In this document: in pieces, positions 45,356 to 57,769 of the stretch | Numbering within the stretch: the stretch's first letter is position 1 | Layout: every line of letters starts with the position of its first letter | Origin: Dastarcus helophoroides | Lineage: Eukaryota > Arthropoda > Insecta > Coleoptera > Bothrideridae | Direction: 5' to 3' | DNA: 64,000 nt | Assembly: GCA_028583605.1 (NCBI GenBank) | Contig: CM053335.1 | Span: 17,696,553-17,760,552 of the forward strand | Position numbers and translations under genes: made by a program | Notes under the pieces: model-generated | What the model was told of the DNA's origin: nothing | The model's database searches: none | What the model saw: the letters and a program-made list of their open reading frames with translations, nothing else

Positions 45356-45580
45356 AAAATTGAAATACAAATCATGTCCCTTGAAACCAAAAAAGATTAA
45401 AAAACACAACAGAGGTCGATAGCCAAGCTATCATCTTCAGAGAGATAATGATGATAGCTTGGTTACCGAAACGCGTTAGAGCAACCCCAGTTAAGTTTTT
45501 TAATCTTTCTTACTTTCAAGGGATAAGATTTGTATTTCAATTTTTAAAGATAGTCCATGGACCAGTCCGTTCCACCAAAA
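45356..45580. repeat. Family A repeat, near-palindromic pair
   Basis: A minus copy (core GTCGATAGCCAAGCTATC, about 45417) runs directly into a plus copy (GATGATAGCTTGGTTACC then GAAACGCGTTAGAGCAACC, about 45448). The ends are mirror images (CATGTCCCTTGAAACCAA / TTACTTTCAAGGGATAAG). Confidence 0.65.
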
Positions 45581-45977
45581 AAAAACAATAAAACAAATAA
45601 AATTTTTGTTGATTTCAGGAGATTCGTTATGTCAATTTTTGACGATAAGCAAGTTCGTTCCAAAAAAGGTCAAATATTTCAACCAAGAACTGAGAAAAAT
45701 AAACCAAGGATTTCCCGGAATTGAGGGAAAAAACCATAAAGATTTCAAGTTCACTTCAAAACTTTAAAAAATTTCAAATATAGAGGAAAATTAAACACAA
45801 CATTTTGAGGAAAAAGTGGAAAAGATGAGAATAAAGAAGATATTTTGACATTGTGATATTAAGCGGATTGTACTTAATCCAAAAATTAACTTCAACTGTT
45901 TGAAAATTGTATTTTTGTTTGAGAAATTAAGTAGAAATTTTTTAGAAAAAGTTTATTTCGTGTATAAAACCCAAAGA

Positions 45978-46110
45978 AAGTTGAAACACAAATCTTGTCC
46001 CTTAAAACCAAGAAAAATTTTATGGATGGCTAGCTTTCTTGATTTCAGAGAACAAGATTTGTATTTCAATTTTTGAAGATAACCAAGGGCCAAAGGTTCC
46101 ACCAAAAAAA
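45978..46110. repeat. Family A repeat, core deleted
   Basis: AATCTTGTCCCTTAAAACCA ... TTTCAGAGAACAAGATTTG, and GATAACCAAGGGCC. Inverted outer halves only. Confidence 0.55.
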
Positions 46111-46129
46111 TTGCTTAGTGGGAATTTTG

Positions 46130-49100
46130 AAACAAAGCCGAAATGGTTCGAAAAAAAGCTTGAAATCAAGTAAACAGTCGAAATTTTGAATTTAAACCCG
46201 AATTTAAAAAAAGTAAAGCGTTTCGAGTTGAAACTAGGAATTTCAAAAAAAAAAAACTGAAAACTTCTAAACTCCTACTTAATAACTTTCATAAGTTTGA
46301 GCCAATTTCGATTTCAAAAGCCAAAATTTCAAGAAAAAAGTAGTGGTTTCAAGAAAAAAGTTGCGGTTTCAAGAAAAAAAGTTGTGGGATCAAGAAAAGA
46401 GTCGTAGTTTCAAGAAAAAAGTCGTGGTTTCAAGAAAAGTCGTGGTTTCAAGAAAATAGTCGTGGTTTCAAGAAAAAAGTCGTGGTTTCAAGAAAAAAGT
46501 CGCGGTTTCAAGAAAAAAGTTCGCGGTTTCAAGAAAAAATCCGTAGTTTCAAGAAAAAAGTCGTGGTTTGAAGAAAAAAATCGTGGTTTCAAGAAAAAAG
46601 TTGAAATTTCGTAAAAAAAGTACACATTTTACAAAACCAAATCAACATTTCAATTCCGAACTAGATATTTTGAGAAAAAAAATATAAATTTGGAAAAAAC
46701 ACTTGAGCTACATGTCGAGTTGAAACTAGAAATTTTAGAGAAACAGTAAAAACTCCAGATTTTAATTCTTACCCCGAAAACTCGAAGAAAAAAAAAACGT
46801 CTGCTGGCATTTTGAATTTAAACCCGAAATTAAAAAAGTTAAGCGTTTTGAGTTGAAACTGGGAATTTCGAAAAAACCTGAAAACTTCTATACTTACATT
46901 TAATGACTTTCAAAAGTTTGAGCCAATTTCGAGTTCAAAAGCCAAAATTTCAAGAAAAAAGTTGTGGTTTCAAGAAAAAAGCCTTGGTTTCAAAAAAAAA
47001 GTCATGGTTTCAAGAAAAAAGTCGTAGCTTCAAGAAAAAAGTCGTGATTTCAAGAAAAAAGTCGTGGTTTCAAGAAAAAACTGTCGTGGTTTGAAGAAAA
47101 AAAGTCATGATTTCAAGGAAAAAGTTGAAATTTCGTAAAAAAAGTATACATTTTACAAAACCAAGTCAACATTCCAACTCCAAACTAGATATTTTGAGAA
47201 AAAATAGAAATTTGAAAGAAACACTTGAGCTACATGTCGAGTTGAAACTAGAAATGTTAGAGAAAACAGTGAAAACTCCAGATTTTAATTCTGAGCCCGA
47301 AAACTCGAGAACAAAACGTCGAACTTGCTGACATTTTGAATTTAAACCCAAAATTAAAAAAAGTAAAGCGTTTCTAATTGAAACTGGGAATTTCAAAAAA
47401 AAAACTGAAAACTTCTAAACTCCTATTTAATAACTTTCAAAAATTTGACCCAATTTCGAATTCAGAAGGCAAAATTTCAAGAAAAAAGTCGTGGTTTCAA
47501 GAAAAAAGCCGCGGTATCAAAAAAAAAGTCGTAGTTTCAAGAAAAAAATCGTATTTTCAAGAAAAAAGTCGCAGTTTCAAGAAAATAGTCGTGATTTCAA
47601 GAAAAAGTCTAGATTTCAAGAAAAAGTCGTGGTTTCAAGAAAATGGTCGTGATTTGAAGAAAAAAGTCGTGGTTTCACGAAAAAAGTTAAAATTTCGTAA
47701 AAAAAGTATACATTTTACAAAACCAAGTCAACATTTCAACTCCGAACTAGATATTTTGAGAAAAAAATAGAAATTTGGAAGAAACACTTAAGCTACATGT
47801 CGAGTTGAAACTAGAAATTTTAGAGAAAAGAGTAACAACTCCAGATTTTAATTCTGACCCCGAAAACTCAAGAAAAAAACGTCGATCTTGCTGGCATTTT
47901 GAATTTAAACCCGAAATTAAAAAAGCAAAGCATTTCGAGTTGAAACTGGGAATTTCGAAAAAAAACTGAAAACTTCTAAACTCCTATTTAATAACTTCCA
48001 AAAGTTTGAGTCAATTTCGATTTTAAAAGGCAAAATTTCAAGAAAAATGTCGTGGTTTCAAGAAAAAAGTCGTTGTTTTAGTAAAAAAGTCGTAGTTTCA
48101 AGAAAAAAGTCGTGATTTCAAGAAAATAGTCGTGATTTGAAGAAAAAAGTCGTGGTTTCAAGAAAAAAGTCGTGGTTCTGTAGAAAAAAGTCGTGGTTTC
48201 AAGAAAAAAGTCGTGGTTTCAAGAAAATAGTCGTGATTTGAAGAAAAAAGTCGTGGTTTCAAGAAAAAAGTCGTGGTTTCAAGAAAAGTCGTGGTTTCAA
48301 GAAAAACGTCGTGGTTTCAAGAAAAAAGTCGTGGTTTCAAGAAAAACGTCGTAGTTTCAAGAAAAAAGTCGTAGTTTCAAGAAAATAGTCGTGATTTGAA
48401 GAAAAAAGTCGTGGTTTCAAAAAAAAAGTCGTGGTCTGTAGAAAAAAGTCGTGGTTTCAAGAAAGAAGTCGTGGTTTCAAGAAAATAGTCGTGATTCGAA
48501 GAAAAAAGTCGTGGTTTCAAGAAAAAAGTCGTGGTTTCAAGAAAAAAGTCGTGGTTTCAAGAAAAGTCGTGGTTTCAAGAAAAACGTCGTGGTTTCAAGA
48601 AAAAAGTCGTGGTTTCAAGAAAAACGTCGTAGTTTCAAGAAAAAAGTCGTAGTTTCAAGAAAATAGTCGTGATTTGAAGAAAAAAGTCGTGGTTTCAAAA
48701 AAAAAGTCGTGGTCTGTAGAAAAAAGTCGTGGTTTCAAGAAAGAAGTCGTGGTTTCAAGAAAATAGTCGTGATTCGAAGAAAAAAGTCGTGGTTTCAAGA
48801 AAAAAGTCGTGGTTTCAAGAAAAAAGTCGTGGTTTCAAGAAAAGTCGTGGTTTCAAGAAAAACGTCGTGGTTTCAAGAAAAAAGTCGTGGTTTCAAGAAA
48901 AACGTCGTAGTTTCAAGAAAAAAGTCGTGGTTTCAAGAAAATAGTCGTGATTTGAAGAAAAAAGTCGTGGTTTCAAGAAAAACGTCGTGGTTTGAGGCAA
49001 AAAGTCGTGGTTTCAAGAAAAACGTCGTAGTTTCAAGAAAAAAGTCGTGGTTTCAAGAAATACGTCGTGGTTTCAAGAAAAAAGTTGTGGTTTCAAGAAA

Positions 49101-49195
49101 ATAGTCGCGGTTTCAAGAAAAAAGTCGTGGTTTGAAGAAAAAAGTTGCGGGTTTAAAAAAAAAGTCGTGGTTTCAAGAAAAAAGTCGAGACTATT
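46130..49195. repeat. 20-bp satellite, variant 2 (GTCGTGGTTTCAAGAAAAAA) with long spacers
   Basis: Blocks of 20-mers alternate with a conserved spacer of about 350 bp. The spacer includes TACACATTTTACAAAACC, ACACTTGAGCTACATGTCG and CTGGCATTTTGAATTTAAAC and occurs at about 46600, 47130 and 47690. After 48040 the 20-mers expand without spacers. There a 278-bp higher-order unit is repeated (48429-48706 and 48707 on), marked by GTCGTGGTCTGTAGAAAAAA. ORFs with KKKVVVSRKKSWFQEK are repeat artefacts. Confidence 0.9.
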
Positions 49196-50990
49196 CAAAT
49201 TTAACCACGAAATTTTTCTAAAATCTCAGTCTGGGTTCTCAAAATAATTTTAAGATTCTAGCGAATTTAACGTCTAAAAGTCGAGATTTCCGAAAAAAGT
49301 TGAGATTACCGAAAAAAGTCGAGACTATTCGAATTTATTCACGAAATTCTGTCATGCCATGACTATTTAAGATTTTTTGTGCGACGCAGTTTTTATTTTT
49401 AAAGCTTCAACTTCTGAAAATTTAGAGGGAACTAGGAAAAAATGAATTTTGGGATATACTTGGTGTGTTATATCATCTTTTCGTTTTTTTTTTGTTGAAA
49501 ATTTGGCTTTTAATTTCGGGATTAAATTTAAACTTTTTATTTTTCTATTAATGTTTTTAAGATCATTTCTTGTTAAATATATTTAAATTTAAAGTTGCAA
49601 TTTGACCATGAAAGTGAAAATTTTGAGAATAAACCTGAAATTTTCTGCAACCTAAAGTAACAAGTTTTTTCTGGATATATTTCCCAAAATTTTGATTTAT
49701 TTCTAGATTAGTCTTTCTAGAATAGTAAAATTTTGACTTTAGCATTAAAATTCGAGTTTTTAACAAAAAATTTCAAGAAAAAAGGTCGTGGTTTAAAGAA
49801 AAAAGTCGTAGCTTCAAGAAAAAAGTCCCAGTTTTAGGAAAAAAGTCGCGGCTTCAAGAAAAAAGTCGTGGTTTCAAGAAAATAGTCGTGATTTGAAGAA
49901 AGAGGTCTTAATTTCAAGAAAAAAAGTTGAAATTTTGTAACAAAGGTATATAATTTACAAAACCAAGTCAACATTTCAACTCCAAACTAGATATTTTGAA
50001 AAAAATAAATAAAAATTTGGAAAAAATACTTGAGTTACATGTCGAGTAAAAATTAGAAATTTTAAAGAAAGCAGTAAAAACTCCTGATTTTAATTCTGAC
50101 CCCGAAATCTCGAGAAAAAAAACTGTTGATCTTGCTGGCATTCAGCAGCGAAATTTTCAGATTTTGTTTTTTCGAAACTTTTGAAAAATTCAAAGCGTAA
50201 GTTTGCAATTATTGCCTTTTGTTAAATTGTCGACTTTAATCTCAAAATCTGAGGTTTTCAAAATAACTTTAAGATTCAAGACGTAATTTCACGTCTAAAA
50301 GTCGAGATTTCCGAAAAAGGTTGAGATTTCCGAAAAAAGTCGAGACTATTGAAATTTAACCACTGAAATTCTTCTAAAATCTCAAAATCTGGGTTTTCAA
50401 AATAATTTTAAGATTCGAGCGAATTTAATGTCTAAAAGTTTTCCAAAAAAAGTTGAGATTTCCGAAAAAAGTCGAGAATATTCGTATTTAACCACGAAAT
50501 TATGTCATGCCATGATTATTTAAGATTTTTTGTGCGACGCAGTTTTTATTTTTGAAGCTTCAACTTCTATAAATTCAGAGGAAATTGGAAAAAAAAATGA
50601 ATTTTGGGATATACTTGCTGCGTTATATTCATTTTTTTTTGTTGAAAATTTGGTCTTTTAATTTCGGGATTAAATTTAAAATTTTTATTTCTCTATTAAT
50701 GTTCTTAAGATCATTTTTTGTTAAATATATTTGAATTTATAGTTACAATTTGACCATGGAAGTGAAAATTTTGAGAATAAACCCGAAATTTTCTGCCACC
50801 TAAAGTTGCAAGTTTTTTCTGGATATATTTCTCAAAATTTTGAATTTATTTCTAAATTATCATTTTCTAGTATCATAAAATTTTGACTTTACTATTTAAA
50901 TTCGAGTTTTTAATAATAAATTTTAATATCTTGGAATTTAGATGATTTTTTTTTCAAAATTCTGACTAAAAATTCCGGATAATTATTAAA
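49196..50990. repeat. Satellite flank with a direct repeat of about 1.15-kb spacing
   Basis: A segment of about 600 bp (AATTTAACCACGAAAT..., GATTTTTTGTGCGACGCAG, GTTAAATATATTTRAATTTA) occurs at about 49190-49790 and 50335-50940. Between them lies one more 20-mer/spacer unit (49770-50150). Confidence 0.75.
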
Positions 50991-51009
50991 AATTTATAAG
51001 AAATATCCG

Positions 51010-51590
51010 AAATTGCCCTCGGTGTCGGAGACAGCAAATTCCTGTGCGGTCCAGAACAATAGAGCACAGGCGTATGGTTGGTGACTTGCCTCTTTTCTAC
51101 AAGTACTATCATGGAATATGCTCGCAGAAACTAATAGGATTGATCCCCCCAAGAGCAAGATACTTGAGGCCTACTAGACAGTCGGAGACAGCAAATTCCT
51201 GTGCGATCCAGAACACTCGAGCACAGGCATATGGTTGGTGACTTGTCTCTTTTTTACAAGTACTATCATGGAAGATGCTCGCAGGAACTAATAGGATTGA
51301 TCCCCCCAAGGGCAAGATACTTGAGGCCTACTAGACAGTCGGAGACAGCAAATTCCTGTGCGGTCCAGCTTGACCCAGTGAGGACTTCTGTCTGCGGAGG
51401 TTCTTTTTGCTATAGAACTTCCAAGTTATGGAACTTGTTACCGAAAGGATTTTCCCCAAAAATCACAACCTATCCTTGTTTAAGAAGGCCGTTCATCGCC
51501 ATCTATCCTTGTTTCCACAATCCTACTCGCAGTGCCTTGAAGGCATAATGGGGTTACCCTTTGCGAGTGGATTAAACTTAAAAATAAATA
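51010..51590 (+). pseudogene. Non-LTR retrotransposon ORF2 C-terminal fragment with 157-bp tandem repeats
   Basis: The rightmost copy encodes LIGLIPPRARYLRPTRQSET, VQLDPVRTSVCGGSFCYRTS and KLWNLLPKGFSPK. Upstream, the piece AGCAAATTCCTGTGCGGTCC to CTACTAGACAGTCGGAGAC is repeated (starts about 51030, 51188, 51345), a period of about 157 bp. It abuts the 3' side of OR1. Confidence 0.8.
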
Positions 51591-51827
51591 CCCAGAAGTT
51601 TAAGAAAGTTTAATATTTCGATCCTTTTCTCCACTTTTTGCGTAAAACTTAGTTTTTCTAAAGAATTAAAAAAAAACCGATCTCGTGGGATGTTCCTCTT
51701 TTTTGAATTTAATTTTTTTTTGTTCTCATAATTTTTAGTTAACACGTTCAATTTAAAATTCAAATTTTAAGAACATTTTAAGAAAAGAAGAATGTAAAAG
51801 GAATAATTCAAACTAGTATTAACTCAC
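51591..51827. other. OR1 3' side, last exon not found
   Basis: The OR1 donor at 51827 (CAA|GTGAGT) should lead to a short last exon coding for the end of TM7. I could not find one here; the next sequence to the left is a retrotransposon fragment. Confidence 0.4.
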
Positions 51828-53423
51828 TTGGACTCCAAGCTCGTTGTTTATGCTTTTAGTGGGGGAAATGGATAATTTGAATGTGTTGGTGACCACGGTA
51901 AACGTGGTTAAAAAGAATATTTTATTTTTTTTGTTCCAAGTGTACCAGTTGTTGAAAACAGAATTTTGTAGAATTCCAGCGGCCTTAAAATTTACTCTAG
52001 TTTAACGTTATTGATAACACATCTTTTCAACTTACTCCATCCTCGATGGATTGTCCAATAAAAATTAGATATCCCCCCATTAGTGCGCCAAAGGATAACG
52101 TGAAAAAAGCTTTGACGAGCTCCGAAGGGGTAAATTGTATCTAAAAATTTCGGTACCACGTAAGAAGAGCTTTTTCAGATATAATTTATAACATATGAGA
52201 GGTAATAAGTTGAAATAAGATACCTTAAATGATTCAAAGACATCACTGATGAGTATAATTGTACCAAATAATAAAATGAAGAAGACACACTTCCGAATGA
52301 TTTCCCTTCCACTTAGGAGACACCTGAAATTGAAATGTGGACAAAACATCATTCTTCAATCTGCACGAATTCTGTAGCCCAGCTGATTAAGTTGGTTAAT
52401 CTAAACTAATTTTATAAATGAAAAAGTCGGGCAGCATCTGTGGTTCCTAATGAAAACTAGAGACAAATTAAAACATCAAAACTAGTCTCTGATTAAAATA
52501 ATATCAATTGAACAAATTTGAAGCCCACTAAATCGGGTTAATATTCCGAGCAAAATATTCACCTCATAAGAAGGTCAATTTTTCTTAACATGATTCTCAT
52601 ATTTGTTTCGATGTTTTTCTGATACAGTTGGTCGTAATACAATTCACTTTCATCCAAATGACTCCAATCTCCTTCTGGCAAAGTTCGAAATGACATCGCT
52701 TAAGGCGTAAGTCTCGAATACACTCTGTTGGATGTAATAACCGAGAAAACTGGCCATTTCCATCATTTGATACCGTAGAATAATCAAGCTGATGCAATAC
52801 ATCCGGAAAAGTACGTTGTCGTAGGCTGGAAAATAATCCTTGATGATGTACTGGGCGAAAATAAAACTTCCATCGGTGTTACTCGCAGTGAGGTAACAAA
52901 TTGATAAACCGAAGAAAACGAAATAGGCGGCACCGTAATACAGTTTAAGCAACTTAACTCTTTCGTCGATTCGTTTTCGAGTTTTTCTATTAACGTAGTA
53001 CGTGTCAACGCAAAGATCAGGCAACGTAGCGAACAATTTTTGTCCTTCACTCCAAGTCGCTTTTCTGCATATTATACAAACCAAGCCCTGGATAGTTATC
53101 AGTTGAGTTACTATTTGGTATTAGTTTGGGGAACTTACGTAGGAGACGATGGAAAACGAGTGGAAATATTTGCAGAAAAAATTCAGATTAAAGTGTTGTA
53201 TACAGGAACGTAGGTGGATGAGGCAGAAGAAGCAATGCCAGATGAAGACGCCAGTCATGATATGTTTTGCGAAGTTCCATTTTATTAATGGTAAGCTTAC
53301 ATAGTAGGCAAACTTTAATTTGTTTTCTAAAAAAAAATAACCTGGGCGAAAGCAAAAAATTTGTGATTGCGTACCTTTTTCGAAACGTTCTGCATTAGTT
53401 ATAATTTTGATTTCAACGGCCAT
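51828..53423 (-). CDS. Insect odorant receptor OR1 (7tm_6), 6 exons, last exon missing
   Basis: Odorant-gated channel subunit of sensory neurons. Exons in order: 53423-53375, 53326-53139, 53087-52563, 52323-52224, 52140-52036, 51983-51828. Introns are 48, 51, 239, 83 and 52 bp. The first 48-bp intron is also open in frame, so it may be retained. About 374 residues are visible and a full OR is about 390-400. Landmarks: LPEGDWSHLDESELYYDQLY before the C-terminal half, LVKAFFTLSFGALMGGYLIF with GQSIEDG, and FNNWYTWNKKNKIFFL, the pattern before TM7. One +1 break at 52688-52690 (AAA) is fixed by dropping one base, giving DVIRTLPEGDW. Order of the C-terminal exons matches OR2. Low overall similarity among ORs prevents a subfamily name. 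Confidence 0.85.
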
Positions 53424-53855
53424 CGGTTTTTTTATGAATTTGAAAACCGTCGACGTTTCCAGTTCCAGGTAATTCGATGTGAATTACAAAAAAAGATTAA
53501 AATATTAACCGCCTACGTTGTTCGTTTAGAGTGGGATGTCTAAAGGAAATTAGAATGACTTCTATAAAATATTAGTGCTTAATGACTGATGATGGAAAGT
53601 TAATAATACACTTTTGACAGGGCTAATTACAACATATTTAATCTCGACTATCAGTTATCAGTTTGGTTACGAACGCTCCCGTGGTCAGTTAGTATCATTT
53701 CTGTCAGGAAACTGTTTATATGAAAAATTAGTTTCGCACATCACGCGGGAGGGTTTCATTAGAAACGAAAAATGCTTTTTTTTTGTGTGTTTCAATTTTC
53801 GAAAAATGCTTCATAATAGAATGATAGAAGAGCGCGACAACGCAATTAACAAAAG
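53424..53855. other. OR1 upstream region
   Basis: Presumed promoter side of OR1. Short ORFs on both strands have no recognisable motif. Confidence 0.4.
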
Positions 53856-55680
53856 ACTCGATTGATGTATGTAAGGCATGCAACCCATAATACAAGAGAA
53901 GGTCTCTACTTGAAACCTTTGCGACTTTGGTTACATCGTACATAACTTAGTTGTGACTCGATTGAAATTGAAATAAAATGACTCGATTGATGTATGTAAG
54001 GCATGCAACCCATAATACAAGAGAAGGTTTCTACTTGAAACCTTTGCGACTTTGGTTACATCGTACATAACCTAGTTGTGACTCGATTGAAATTGAAATA
54101 AAATGACTCGATTGATGTATGTAAGGCATGCAACCCATAATACAAGAGAAGGTCACCGCTTGAAACCTTTGCGACTTTGGTTGCATCGTACATAACCTAG
54201 TTGTGACTCGATTGAAATTGAAATAAAATGACTCGATTGATGTATGTAAGGCATGCAACCCATAATACAAGAGAAGGTTTCTACTTGAAACCTTTGTGAC
54301 TTTGGTTACATCGTACATAACCTAGTTGTGACTCGATTGAAATTGAAATAAAATGACTCGATTGATGTATGTAAGGCATGCAACCCATAATACAAGAGAA
54401 GGTCTATACTTGAAACCTTTGCGACTTTGGTTACATCGTACATAACCTAGTTGTGACTCGATTGAAATTGAAATAAAATAACTCGATTGATGTATGTAAG
54501 GCATGCAACCCATAATACAAGAGAAGGTTTCTACTTGAAACTTTTGCGACTTTGGTTACATCGTACATAACCTAGTTGTGACTCGATTGAAATTGAAATA
54601 AAATGACTCGATTGATGTATGTAAGGCATGCAACCCATAATACAAGAGAAGGTCACCGCTTGAAACCTTTGCGACTTTGGTTGCATCGTACATAACCTAG
54701 TTGTGACTCGATTGAAATTGAAATAAAATGACTCGATTGATGTATGTAAGGCATGCAACCCATAATACAAGAGAAGGTTTCTACTTGAAACCTTTGTGAC
54801 TTTGGTTACATCGTACATAACCTAGTTGTGACTCGATTGAAATTGAAATAAAATGACTCGATTGATGTATGTAAGGCATGCAACCCATAATACAAGAGAA
54901 GGTCTATACTTGAAACCTTTGCGACTTTGGTTACATCGTACATAACCTAGTTGTGACTCGATTGAAATTGAAATAAAATAACTCGATTGATGTATGTAAG
55001 GCATGCAACCCATAATACAAGAGAAGGTTTCTACTTGAAACTTTTGCGACTTTGGTTACATCGTACATAACCTAGTTGTGACTCGATTGAAATTGAAATA
55101 AAATGACTCGATTGATGTATGTAAGGCATGCAACCCATAATACAAGAGAAGGTCACCGCTTGAAACCTTTGCGACTTTGGTTGCATCGTACATAACCTAG
55201 TTGTGACTCGATTGAAATTGAAATAAAATGACTCGATTGATGTATGTAAGGCATGCAACCCATAATACAAGAGAAGGTTTCTACTTGAAACCTTTGTGAC
55301 TTTGGTTACATCGTACATAACCTAGTTGTGACTCGATTGAAATTGAAATAAAATGACTCGATTGATGTATGTAAGGCATGCAACCCATAATACAAGAGAA
55401 GGTCTATACTTGAAACCTTTGCGACTTTGGTTACATCGTACATAACCTAGTTGTGACTCGATTGAAATTGAAATAAAATAACTCGATTGATGTATGTAAG
55501 GCATGCAACCCATAATACAAGAGAAGGTTTCTACTTGAAACTTTTGCGACTTTGGTTACATCGTACATAACCTAGTTGTGACTCGATTGAAATTGAATTA
55601 AAATGACTCGATTGAAATTGAAATAAAAACACTCGATTGAAATTGAAATAAAAAGACTCGATAGAAATTGAAATAAAAAA
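53856..55680. repeat. 125-bp satellite, exactly 14 copies, 500-bp higher-order repeat
   Basis: Monomers begin ACTCGATTGATGTATG at 53856 and every 125 bp to 55481. They include GGCATGCAACCCATAATAC and TACATCGTACATAACCTAG. Monomers 3-6, 7-10 and 11-14 form three almost identical 500-bp units, distinguished by GGTCACCGCT, GGTTTCTACT, GGTCTATACT and AACTTTTGCG variants. After 55606 come a few short ACTCGATTGAAATTG units. Repeated minus ORFs (MYDVTKVTKVSSRNLLLYYG) are artefacts. Confidence 0.96.
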
Positions 55681-56200
55681 CAGTTAAAGCGCAAAAAAAA
55701 ACGGTAATTCAGTAAATACACATTTTAGAGGCGAAATTTGGGGTAAATATTTGGTAATAAACACTGGAATACTGTCCCCATGTTTGGACGTCACCCTCAA
55801 AGTTATAACTAGCATTTTTGGAAAGTAAAATTTTGTTAACTTCAAAACAACAATAATAAACATTAATACGCTAGTACATTTTCTAAAATCTCCTGAAAAT
55901 GTAATTGATTTACAATTAACTACACCACTCTTAGAAGTAGAGTGAATTTTTTGTAAAATTTAGTAGTTATTAATGTAACGAGATTATTATGCGATTTAGA
56001 ATAATTAAGGATGTTGCCAGGCGACGAGGCCTTAACCGAGTCGTCTGGCCACATCCGAGATTGTTTAAATCGCTAATAATCGAGTTGCATTCAAAGTTTT
56101 ATCGTATCAGTGACAACGATGGCATAAAAAATCAACAAACTTTTAAAATAAAATTTGTATTTAGGGTATAATGATAGGTAACTACCGTATTATGTGCTAC
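55681..56200. other. AT-rich spacer
   Basis: No gene supported. A 60-codon ORF at 55989-56171 contains GCCAGGCGACGAGGCC but no known motif. Confidence 0.35.
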
Positions 56201-57094
56201 CAGTGGCGGCTGGTCTTAAAGAGCGCAAAAGCGCGCGCTCCTCGTGAAATGAGCGATCTATTCTTTTTTGTTTAATGTAAAAGACTTGGATTTATCACAT
56301 TTTTAAACACAAAATAATGACATACCTATTAACTAATAATACTTGTGAATGACTTGGAGTAAAATACATCAACGTTTGATTCCGTTATACATATTAAATA
56401 TTATAAGGAAATTTAAATAAGTTGGTGCGCGCAGAAATATGCACCTAGCGAGGGTGCCGTGCGATGCCTATCTACAGTCTTCACGGGATGCGGAGAAATA
56501 AACTACAGAATACCACATTAAAGCTAGCCCGGGGTACGCCGCTCCGCGCATGTGCGATATTGCCAAATGGTGAGTACGAGTCAGAGTTTGGAGCGTGTAT
56601 TTACGTTTATGATGCTAAATGCGTAGGTCCCGGCTGATCTGATTGCGATTGTTAACTATGCCGCTTCTAGGCCTAACTGCCAATAGTACCGCTATTCACA
56701 AAGAGATAGCAGTACCCAATCTAGGATCTAATTATTCATTTATAGATTTGCATTTAAACAATTTTGATGAGAAAGTAATGAAGACTTTATTTCTTTAAAA
56801 GATCGTAGAGCGGATTTTGTTTTAAAAAATATTTTTGTTTTGTTTTTGTAGAGTTTAATTAGAACCTTGTAATAAAATATATTTTATCTTCAAATGCAGT
56901 TTTCATGAAATGGAGATTATAAGATGTTAATTAAAATTTAATTCGTAAAAATACTATTAAATATCACACCTTTTGTGTCACTTTTGTTTCTCTTAAATTT
57001 AATATCTTGCTATGACACTGGATTCACCTAAACTCTTATCTACTAATATTTTTGCGTCTGCGCACCCCCTGTCAAAAAGTCACCAGCCGCCACT
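56201..57094. mobile_element. hAT-like non-autonomous element
   Basis: 894 bp, terminal inverted repeats CAGTGGCGGCTGGT / ACCAGCCGCCACTG. Exact 8-bp target duplication TGTGCTAC at 56193-56200 and 57095-57102. No long ORF. The CAGTGGC ends and 8-bp duplication are typical of hAT. Confidence 0.92.
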
Positions 57095-57360
57095 GTGTGC
57101 TACTAAGTTATTATGAAGCTGCTAAATATTATGAGGTTAATAATTATCAATAAAGATTTAAGTTTAAGGACACTTAATTTTCAATGATGCAATAAAATAA
57201 GTAAAACGTTTTCATTTTTTCCAATAATGTAGATATTTTTTCAAACTTGATTAAAGATTAGTTAATTATTATTTGACATTAACCAGAGAATAAAGGAAAT
57301 GATTAGACTTTGATGTTCAATAGAAACATATTATTTTTGAATATTCTTCGCGAAGTATAT

Positions 57361-57754
57361 TGTAGCAAAATGTAAATTATAGAATTTAGCACGTACGAAA
57401 ATTTTCTAGAAATATCTGATAAGGGGAAAGCGGCCGCCATAACGAAGCAAACGGCAGCGTTCCAGAAATTTCGGCCAACGATAAGCCTTATCTGCCGAAA
57501 ACTTCTAGAACCCGGAAGCGAAAACTATATAAGGCGGCCGCCTTTCCCTCGAGTCAATCGTTGATTGAATACTATATTCAATCAACGAGTCAATCAATTA
57601 ATTAGGAGTCAGTCAGTGTAATTGGTGAATTAGTAGTTAGAAGTAAATAAATAAGTTCATTATTCAGTTGCAGTTCCGAGTTTAGTTTGGTAGTAAAGTG
57701 GGTATTATTCAGTTCACGTGTTAATAATCAATTCGAACCGATAAGTCCGTAACA
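57361..57754 (+). mobile_element. Ty3/gypsy-like LTR, plus orientation
   Basis: 394 bp from TGTAGCAAAATG to CCGTAACA. Contains CTGATAAGGGGAAAGCGGCC, TATA box ACTATATAAGGCGGCCGCC, and a downstream palindromic AATCGTTGATTGAATAC piece. It is followed by what looks like internal leader sequence (ATATTGTGGACGA) into which a MITE has inserted. Confidence 0.75.
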
Positions 57755-57769
57755 ATATTGTGGACGAAT

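Noticed and set aside
46903..49247. ORFs with repeated KKKVVVSRKKSWFQEK
   Set aside because: Product of the GTCGTGGTTTCAAG satellite; the phase changes at every small indel.
51591..51827. Candidate OR1 last exon after TTTAG near 51660 (minus)
   Set aside because: The correct phase hits a stop after two codons and the sequence lacks the expected TM7 end.
54031..55513. Repeated 63- and 95-codon minus ORFs
   Set aside because: Same 125-bp satellite monomer read again and again; no gene context.
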